A stretch of DNA of 64,000 nt. Origin: Austwickia sp. (GTDB taxonomy: Bacteria; Actinomycetota; Actinomycetes; Actinomycetales; Dermatophilaceae). Positions 43,201 through 50,800 of this stretch are shown here, one piece after another. Position 1 is the stretch's first letter. Each line of letters begins with the position of its first letter. Position numbers and translations under genes: made by a program. The DNA lies in contig CP064985.1 of the NCBI GenBank assembly GCA_016699675.1, positions 3,162,001-3,226,000 of the forward strand, written 5' to 3'. The notes beneath the pieces are model-generated. The model did no database searches, was not told the origin of the DNA, and saw only the letters and a list, made by a program, of their open reading frames with translations.

Positions 43201-45155
43201 GGCACTTCCGGGAGCTGGGCCGCGACATCCAGCAGGAGGAGTTCACCGCGGTCGGCATCGGCGACATGAGCGGCGACGTCTTCGGCAACGGCATGCTGCT
43301 GAGCGAATGCACGCGGCTGGTCGCCGCGTTCGACCACCGGCACGTCTTCCTCGACCCGGAGCCGGACGCCGCGACGACGTACGCCGAGCGCCGGCGGCTC
43401 TTCGAGCTGCCGCGCTCCTCCTGGGCCGATTTCGACGTGAGCCTGCTGAGCGAGGGCGGCGGCGTCTACCCGCGCACCGCCAAGTCCATCGAGATCACGC
43501 CGCAGGTGCGGGCCGCGCTCGACCTGCCCGAGTCGGTGACCGCGCTGACCCCCGCCGAGCTCATCAAGGCGGTGCTCCTCGCGCCGGTGGACCTGCTGTG
43601 GAACGGCGGCATCGGCACCTATGTCAAGGCGGCCACCGAGAGCAACGCCGACATCGGCGACCGCGCCAACGACGCGATCCGGGTCAACGGCGGCGAGATC
43701 CGGGCCAAGGTGATCGGCGAGGGCGGCAACCTGGGCTGCAGCCAGCTCGGCCGCATCGAGGCCGCCCAGGCCGGCGTGCGGGTCAACACCGACGCCATCG
43801 ACAACTCCGCCGGCGTCGACACCTCCGACCACGAGGTGAACCTGAAGATCCTGCTCACCGGGCTGACCCGCGAGGGCGACATGACGCTCAAGCAGCGCAA
43901 CACGCTCCTCGCGTCGATGACCGACGACGTCGCCACCATGGTGCTGCGCGACAACTACGAGCAGAACGTCCTGCTCGGCAACGCCCGCAGCCAGAACGCC
44001 GACATGCTCGGCGTCCACGAGCGCTTCATCAAGTGGCTGGAGGAGCGCGGGGACCTCGACCGGCCCCTGGAGTTCCTGCCCGACGACGCCGAGATCGAGC
44101 GGCGCCGCCAGGCCGGTGAGGGCCTGGCGTCGCCGGAGCTGTGCGTGCTGGTGGCGTACGCGAAGCTGGCGGTCAAGGCCGACCTCGCCCAGGGCGGCCT
44201 CGCCGACGAGCCGTGGTTCCACCGCGCGCTGTCCGACTACTTCCCGCCGGCGATTCGGGAGGGCTACGACGAATACCTCGGGGACCACCCGCTGCGCCGG
44301 GAGATCATCGTGAACTCGGTCGCCAACTCGCTGGTCAACCGGGGCGGGATCACCTTCGTCTTCCGGGCGACCGAGGAGACCGGCGCGGACACCGAGGCGA
44401 TCGCACGGGACTTCATCGTGGCGCGCGAGGTCTTCGACCTGCGTGGCTACGTCGCCGCGGTCGAGGCGCTCGACAACATCGTGAGCACGGACGTGCAGAC
44501 GCAGATGTACCTGCGCTTCCGCCGGCTGATCGACCGGGCCGTGCGGTGGTGGCTGCAGCGGCGCTCGGGCGACGTCGACGTCGCCGCGGAAATCGAGCAC
44601 TTCTCCGGGGCCGCGCAACGGATCCGCGCGGAGTTGCCCGACCTCCTGGCCGGGCGGGACTCGCAGCGGCTGCGCCGGGACGCGGCGGAGTATGTCGACG
44701 CCGGCGTGCCCGAGGAGCTCGCGCTCTGGTGCGCCGGGCTGCTCGACCTGTTCGCGGTGTTGGACGTCGTCGAGCTCGCGGACTCCACCGGCGAGGACGA
44801 GTCGTCCGTGGCCCGGATGTACTACGCGATCTCCGAGCAGTTCGGCATCGAGGACACGCTCGTGCGGGTGTCGAGGCTGCCCCGGGCCACGCGGTGGGAC
44901 GCGCTGGCGCGCGGGGCCATGCGCGACGACCTCTACTCGGCCATCGAGTCACTGGCCCGCTCGGTCCTCACCTCCACCGATCCCGACCAGTCGGTCCACG
45001 AGCGACTGTCTGCGTGGCGTTCGGCCAACGCGGCCGCCCTCCACCGGGCGAACGTCGCCCTCGCCGGCGTACGGGAGATGGACAGCCCCGGGCTGGCGCC
45101 GTTGTCGGTGGCCCTGCGCACGCTGCGGGGGGTGGCGCGGGCCGGCGGCGCCTGA
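40239..45155 (+). CDS. gdh: NAD-specific glutamate dehydrogenase, 180-kDa class
   Basis: Very large catabolic enzyme that oxidises glutamate to 2-oxoglutarate and ammonia. 1638 residues, as expected for the L180 class (Rv2476c type). The N-terminal ~700 residues hold ACT-like regulatory regions, including [22 protein letters not shown]. The catalytic core has [20 protein letters not shown], the substrate-lysine segment [15 protein letters not shown], and [34 protein letters not shown] marks the nucleotide-binding part. The ATG at 40239 has GAAGGTGAG upstream. It is likely monocistronic, because pdtaS has its own putative promoter. Confidence 0.95.
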   Translation: [1638 protein letters not shown]

Positions 45156-45186
45156 GCCGCGCCGCGGGGGGCGCGGACGACGCGGG

Positions 45187-45192
45187 TACGCT
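45187..45192 (+). promoter_or_regulatory. Putative -10 hexamer for pdtaS
   Basis: TACGCT is six nt before the GTG start of pdtaS, with no ribosome-binding site, in the 43-nt gap after gdh. Confidence 0.4.
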
Positions 45193-45198
45193 CGGGAA

Positions 45199-46704
45199 GT
45201 GCCCACCCTCAACGACGTGCTCGTCGGCCACCCGGTCTTGGGGGCGTCCGACGTGGACTGGCTGCACCTGCTGGTCGGGGACTGGCAGATCCTGTCGGAC
45301 CTGTCGTTCGCCGATCTGGTGCTCTGGGTGCGCGGTACCACCCTTGCGCCGGACGGCTGGGTCGCGGCGATGCACGTGCGCCCGAACACCGGTCCGCTGG
45401 TCTTCTTCGACGACATCGTGGGCTCGGTCGCGGGCTCGGGACGCCGGGCGCTCCTGGAACTCTGCGCCGGCCGGGCCCGGGTGATCCGGGATCAGGGGCC
45501 GGAATGGGGCGACGACGCCCCCGTGCGGGAGGACGCGATCCCCGTCGTGCGGGCCGGTCGGGTGCTCGCGGTCATCACGCGGCACAGCAACCTGGCGGCC
45601 ATGCGTTCGCCCAGCCGCCTCGAGCTGACCTACCGAGGGATCGCCGACACCCTGGCACGCATGATTTCGGGCGGGGAGTTCCCGACGCTGGGCGCCCCCA
45701 CCGGGCTGCGCCGCGGCGCCCCCCGGGTCGGGGACGGGGTGCTGCGGCTGGACGTCGAGGGCATGGTCATGTACGCCAGCCCCAATGCCATCTCCGCCCT
45801 GCACCGGCTGGGTCACCACGGAGACCTCGACGGGGCGTCCTTGTCCGAGGTGACCACCGCGTTGATCCCCGACCACTCGCAGGTCGACGAGGCGCTGGCC
45901 GTGGTCGTCACGGGCCGCGCCCCCTGGCGGACCGAGGTCGAGTCGCGTTTCGCGACGCTGTCGCTGCGGGCGATCCCGCTGACGGAGGGCGGCGCCCGGA
46001 TCGGCGCCGTGGTGCTGGTCCGGGACGTCAGCGAACTGCGCCGCCGCGAGCGGGAACTGCTGACCAAGGACGCGACGATCCGCGAGATCCATCACCGGGT
46101 CAAGAACAACCTGCAGACGGTGGCCGCGCTCCTGCGGCTCCAGTCCCGGCGGGTCGCCGACGAGCACGCCAAGTCGGCGCTGCGCGAGGCGGAGCGGCGG
46201 GTGGCGACGATCGCCCTCGTCCACGAGACCCTCAGCCGCACGCTCGACGAGGTCGTCGACTTTGACGCGATCGTCGCCCGAGCCCTCAACGCCGTCGTGG
46301 AGGTCGCCAACCAGGATGACGACATCGCCTGGCGGCGCAGCGGGAGCTTCGGCCAGCTCAGCCCCGAGGACGCCACCTCCATGGCGATGATCGTCACCGA
46401 ACTCGTGCACAACGCCGTGGAACACGGCCTGCGCCCCGGGGGCGGGATCGTCACGGTCGATGCGCACCGGGAACGGCACGGCGACGACGACTACCTCACC
46501 GTGGTCGTCGGTGACGACGGGGCCGGGCTGCCCGACGACTTCCAGCCCGGCGGCTCAGGGCTGGGCACCCAGATCGTGAGCGCGCTTGTGCAGGACCTGC
46601 GCGGCGAGATCAGCTGGCAGCCGCGATCCCCGCGCGGCACCGAGGTGCGCTTCCAGGCCCGCCTGCGCCGGCTCCCCGGGGGACCCCGCCTCCTCGAACA
46701 GTGA
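45199..46704 (+). CDS. pdtaS: Sensor histidine kinase PdtaS (HisKA_2 family)
   Basis: Cytosolic sensor kinase of 501 residues, the same length as Rv3220c. An N-terminal GAF-like domain (about 1-150) begins PTLNDVLVGHPVLGASDVDWLH. A PAS domain follows (about 165-280; LRLDVEGMVMYASPNAISAL). The HisKA_2 helix IREIHHRVKNNLQTVAALLRLQSRR carries His298/His299, and the ATPase has MIVTELVHNAVEHGL and GDDGAGLP. PdtaS phosphorylates PdtaR, an ANTAR-type RNA-binding regulator; pdtaR is not in this window. Neighbouring whiB1 matches the mycobacterial order. Confidence 0.93.
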   Translation: MPTLNDVLVGHPVLGASDVDWLHLLVGDWQILSDLSFADLVLWVRGTTLAPDGWVAAMHVRPNTGPLVFFDDIVGSVAGSGRRALLELCAGRARVIRDQGPEWGDDAPVREDAIPVVRAGRVLAVITRHSNLAAMRSPSRLELTYRGIADTLARMISGGEFPTLGAPTGLRRGAPRVGDGVLRLDVEGMVMYASPNAISALHRLGHHGDLDGASLSEVTTALIPDHSQVDEALAVVVTGRAPWRTEVESRFATLSLRAIPLTEGGARIGAVVLVRDVSELRRRERELLTKDATIREIHHRVKNNLQTVAALLRLQSRRVADEHAKSALREAERRVATIALVHETLSRTLDEVVDFDAIVARALNAVVEVANQDDDIAWRRSGSFGQLSPEDATSMAMIVTELVHNAVEHGLRPGGGIVTVDAHRERHGDDDYLTVVVGDDGAGLPDDFQPGGSGLGTQIVSALVQDLRGEISWQPRSPRGTEVRFQARLRRLPGGPRLLEQ

Positions 46705-46734
46705 GTAGGACGTCCGTATGGTTTTCCCGGAGAA

Positions 46735-46779
46735 CGCCTCGGCGCGGAGCGGCCGAGGTGGCCACTCCGCGCCGAGGCG
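46735..46779. terminator. Bidirectional terminator between pdtaS and whiB1
   Basis: A perfect 15-bp inverted repeat (46735-46749 and 46765-46779, arm CGCCTCGGCGCGGAG) with a 15-nt loop that itself contains GGCC/GGCC arms. It lies 30 nt after pdtaS and 14 nt after whiB1, so it can end both convergent transcripts. Confidence 0.85.
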
Positions 46780-46793
46780 GGATATCGGAAGAG

Positions 46794-47042
46794 TCAGCCG
46801 GCCCGACGGGCACGCGCGTTGCGGCGCTTGAGCGCGCGACGCTCGTCCTCGGACAAGCCGCCCCAGACACCGGCGTCCTGCCCGGACTCCAGCGCCCACT
46901 TCAGGCAGGTGTCCTGGACATCGCACCGACGGCAGACGGCTTTGGCCTCCTCGATCTGCAGGAGGGCAGGCCCCGTGTTGCCGATCGGGAAGAAGAGCTC
47001 GGGGTCTTCCTCCAGGCATGCAGCGCGGTCGCGCCAGTCCAT
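46794..47042 (-). CDS. whiB1: WhiB-family regulator WhiB1
   Basis: An 82-residue Fe-S regulator nearly collinear with mycobacterial WhiB1: MDWRDRAACLEEDPELFFPIGN at the start and GVWGGLSEDERRALKRRNAR at the end. Cluster ligands Cys9, Cys37, Cys40 and Cys46 are at exactly the WhiB1 positions. WhiB1 is an essential, nitric-oxide-sensitive partner of the primary sigma factor in mycobacteria. Transcribed convergently to pdtaS as in M. tuberculosis. On the minus strand, CAGGAG lies seven nt before the ATG. Confidence 0.93.
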   Translation of the reverse strand: MDWRDRAACLEEDPELFFPIGNTGPALLQIEEAKAVCRRCDVQDTCLKWALESGQDAGVWGGLSEDERRALKRRNARARRAG

Positions 47043-47463
47043 TGTGTGCTCCTGTGGGGGTTGAGCGTGTGCGGTCTGTGGTGGTGCGAAGACATGCCTC
47101 GGTAGAGGCGAGCGTCAGCCCGGCTGAGGTCGGGGAGTCGTGGCGGCGATGGGGCCGTCGTCGAGCGCTAGGCACTCAGGTGGTCGACGAATCCTGCGCG
47201 ACGATGCCAACAACGATGGTGGCCGCCTTGTTCCACACCGTTCAGGGCCTCTCGTGGTTCACCCGGGGTCGGCATCGACCTCCGGCGCGAACGCCAGGCC
47301 CTGATCGACTTGTTAGTTTAAGTGCTCCCTTCCGATCAATGGAAGGTTTTTGCGCGACGGTGCGCGCAGAATCACCTATGAATTTCCTGGACGTCACCTC
47401 AACCCTGCCCGCGGTCCGGATCCTGCTGGCCTTGCCGCGGCCGAGGCGGCCCGCACGACGCCG
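47043..47463 (-). other. Long intergenic region upstream of whiB1
   Basis: About 420 nt without a convincing protein gene; translated frames here lack codon bias and homology. It should hold the whiB1 promoter and long leader on the minus strand. The 47300-47360 stretch is markedly AT-rich and contains a hairpin with a T run. I could not place a confident whiB1 promoter or a CRP site. Confidence 0.45.
47328..47351 (+). terminator. Short hairpin followed by five T residues
   Basis: CCTTCC and GGAAGG pair around GATCAAT and are followed by TTTTT, the classic intrinsic terminator layout, rare in such GC-rich DNA. No plus-strand gene precedes it, so it may end a small RNA or antisense leader transcript. 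Confidence 0.35.
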
Positions 47464-47469
47464 TACGGT
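47464..47469 (+). promoter_or_regulatory. Putative -10 hexamer for the small membrane protein
   Basis: TACGGT, then six nt and the GTG start at 47476, with no ribosome-binding site. Confidence 0.4.
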
Positions 47470-47475
47470 GTCCCT

Positions 47476-47892
47476 GTGGCTCGCACCTCCCCGAATCCGC
47501 CCGTGGCGGTCCCCGCTGCCCGCCCGCTGCGCGCTGCCGCTGGCCTGCTGCTCCTGCAGGTGGTGGCGATCCTCGGCTTCAGCGCGTTCTACCTGGTGGA
47601 GCTCGCGCGCGGGGAGGGCGCCGATGCGGTGCAGACGCTGATGTCGGTGGTGGTGTTCCTGGTCGGCGCCGCCTGCCTGGCCGTCGTCGCCCGCGGGCTA
47701 GGGCGCGGCGCGGGGTGGGCCCGCACGCCGGCCGTGCTCTGGAACGTCTTCGTCCTCTTGATCTGCGTCAGCCTGGCCCAATCGGGACAGTGGGCCCTCG
47801 CGGTGCTGGTGGGCGCGGTGGCGGCGGCGGGCATCGCGGCCACGCTGGCGGGCCGCGGCGCCGGGCGGCCGCCGCGGGCTCAAGGGGGCTGA
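47476..47892 (+). CDS. Four-helix integral membrane protein (Rv3217c-like)
   Basis: A 138-residue protein made almost entirely of four hydrophobic segments: AAAGLLLLQVVAILGFSAFY, TLMSVVVFLVGAACLAVVA, AVLWNVFVLLICVSLAQ and ALAVLVGAVAAAGIAATLA. A short basic C-terminus follows. Size, topology and position beside whiB1 match Rv3217c, which has no known function. The GTG at 47476 follows a TACGGT hexamer. Its stop converges on and overlaps the end of the large FtsK-type gene (13 nt). Confidence 0.75.
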   Translation: MARTSPNPPVAVPAARPLRAAAGLLLLQVVAILGFSAFYLVELARGEGADAVQTLMSVVVFLVGAACLAVVARGLGRGAGWARTPAVLWNVFVLLICVSLAQSGQWALAVLVGAVAAAGIAATLAGRGAGRPPRAQGG

Positions 47893-50800
47893 GGGGGCTG
47901 CCGGGCCAACCCGTTCAGGTCCGGGTCGGCCCCCGCGGACCAGGCCACCTGAACGGTGCTAATCCGGCCGTCGTCGACGAGGTAGCCCCGGCCGGGTAGC
48001 GCCGGCTCGCCGTCCGGCAGTGGATGTCCGAACAGCTCCGGGCCGCGGGGGCCCGGCGAGAGCAACAGGCCGTACGACGAGCGGCGCAGCACCCCGATGA
48101 GGCCCCGATAGCTCCCGATCAGCGCGCCGAGCGTCCCGGCCACGACCACCGAGCCGGCGCCGGGGCTCTCGGCGTGGGCGGTGAGCAGGTCCTCATACGG
48201 GCCGCCCAGCAGGGCGTCGACGTCGTCGACGAGGCACACGGCGCCGGGCAGATCGCGCAGGGCCCGGGCCAGGTCCGCGGGGCTGCCGGGGCTGCCTCCA
48301 GGACGGCGTCCCGAGAACCGCAGCCACGGACGACCGGCAGCCTCCAGCGCGGCCGTCACCTGCGCCAGGGCGGCGGTGCGGCCGCTGCCCCGCGGTCCCG
48401 CGATGAGCACGCCTCGCCCGTCGAGGAGGAGGACGGCGGTGCTGCCGTCGCCCGCGAGGCCGAGGGGTGTTCCGAGATCCGTCGTCGGTGCTGGGAGCGC
48501 CTCGGACGGCACGAGCGGTGGCAGGTCGTAGACGCGGCAGACGGGACCTGGACAGCCCACGTGCCGGTCGGCGGCCGCCGCGGCCCTCGCCGTGACGGCT
48601 CGGTGCTCCGCCTCTTGGTGCTGCGCAGCGTGCGGCGGGCCGGGCCGATGCCCGGCCCCCCGGTGGTCCCCAGCCGGGCCCGCTGCCCGGTCGCCTGGAA
48701 TCCGGTCGGCCAAGCGGGCATCCGCCACTCGGGCGACCTGGGCGTCCAGGCCCGACCGGCTGAGCCGGGCCCGTCCGGGGGGCACGTGGCCGGCGCGGAC
48801 GGCGACCCCGGCCAGGTAGGCGTCGGTGGGATCCGGCAGGTCGAGGACCAGGCGGTCGGCGACGATCGAGGCGAGGGGGCCGCTCAGGAGCTCCCGGCCG
48901 CCCGAGACCAGCAGCGTGCACCCGCCCCGGACGGCCTGGACCAGATCGTCGGTGCCGGCGCCGTGATCGACCCGGTCGAGCACCGCGCGGAACTGCTCCC
49001 AACCATCGACGACGAGCAGGGCCGCGTCGGGAGCGGTCAGATCGGCTCCGAGTGCAGCTCCGGCTCCGGCTGCGGTGCGCGATCGATCGTGCAGCGCCGC
49101 GACCAGTCGGCGCAGTGCCCCCTCGTGGTCGAGCCGGAGGTAGGCGCCGACGTGGGGGTACCCGGCGAGGGCCGCCAAGCCACCGCTGGCGTCCACGATG
49201 TACGTCGGGTGCCGGGTCGGACAGCCGGCATCGAGGGCGGCGACCGTCAGCGTGCGCAGCGCAGTGGTGCGCCCGCTGCGCGCCCCGCCGATCACGGCGA
49301 GGTGGCTGTCGGCCGGCTCCCAGCTGTGCACCCACCGGCGCTGGCGGACGGGATCGTCCACCAGGAGTGCCGGCGCCACCGGTCGCTCGCAGGGGCGCGC
49401 CCCGTCGCGGCGTACCGTGCCTTCCCGCAGGGCCGGCCCGGACAGCTCTGCCAGGGCCACCTCGGTCGGGAGCGGAGGGAGCCACGGCGGTGGCGGAGGA
49501 CACGCCCCGACGAGCGCCGCCGCGGCACCGAGGGCGTCGGCGACCCGCCTCAGGTCGTTGTCGCCGCGGGACCTTCGGGCGGCCGCCGCCGGCGCCGTGT
49601 CGTGGTCCGGCCCGAGGCTGGTCTCGACCGCGAGGACGGGCAGCATCGCCTGCGGCGCGAGGAGGTCCGGTCCGTCGGCGCGCAGCACCTCGATGGGGCG
49701 CTCCGAGGCGTCGGCGCCGGCGGCGTCGCCCAGATAGGTGGTCTGCACCAGGCGATGCTGGCCGTCGCCGCTGCGCACCACGGCCCGCCCCGGCACGCGT
49801 GGGCTGATCGCGGCGGCCTCGGCCGTCTCGACGATGTCGAGGGAGTCGACCGCGTCCCGCACCCGCAGCGCGATCCGCAACCCGAGGTTGGCCCGCATGT
49901 CCGCGGAGACGATGCCCGCGGGTCGCTGGGTGGCGAGGATGAGGTGCAGGCCGAGCGAGCGCCCGAGCGCGGCCAGACGGACGAGGCCGGCCACAAAATC
50001 CGGGAGCTCCTCAATCAGGGCGCGAAACTCGTCGACGACGATGACGAGCCGGGCCAAGTGCTGCAGTGGGCTGCCGTCCGGGCCGGTGGCCCCGGCGTCG
50101 ACCGCTGCGGCGTACTGCCCGAAATCCTCCGCCCCGGCCTCCCGCAGCCGCGCCTCCCGGCTCCGCAGTTCCGCCTCCAGGCCGGCCAACGCTCGCCGGG
50201 TGTCGTCCGCGTCCAGGTCGGTGACGAGGCCGATGGTATGCGGCAGCCGAGCGCACGCGTCGAAGGCGGACCCACCCTTGTAGTCCACGAGCACGAAGCC
50301 GAGCCGGTCCGGGCGGTTGCCGAGGGCCAGCCCAACGACCAGGGCCCGCAGCAACTCGGACTTGCCGGCGCCCGTCGTGCCCCCGACGAGGGCGTGCGGA
50401 CCGTCCGCCCGCAGGTCGAACTCGGCCGGTCCCGCGGCGTCGCGGCCGAGCGCGAACGTCGTCGTGGTCGGGCAGCGACGCCAGTCCGCGGCCAAGCGGT
50501 TCGCGTCGAAGGCGTCGGCGCCGCGGATGTCGTCGAGCCGGACCAGGTCCGGGACGGCCGCGCCGGCGCGCGGGGTGACATCGCGCAGCGGAGCGAGATC
50601 GGCGGCGATGCGCCGGGCCACATCGGCGGGGAGGGCGTCCGGGCGTCCGCTCGCGTTGGTCGGCGCGCTCGTCAGCCGGAGCTGTGCGCCGCGGCCCCCG
50701 CTGCCCGCGCCGGAGACCGTGGCGACCGCGAGACACTCGACCGGGAGGCGCTCGGGGGCGTCGGCCAGGCAGATCGAGTAGAGGCCATGGGCAGGCCCGT

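Noticed and set aside
42213..44618. An 801-codon minus-strand frame opposite gdh
   Set aside because: Overlaps a strongly conserved glutamate dehydrogenase and has no domain features.
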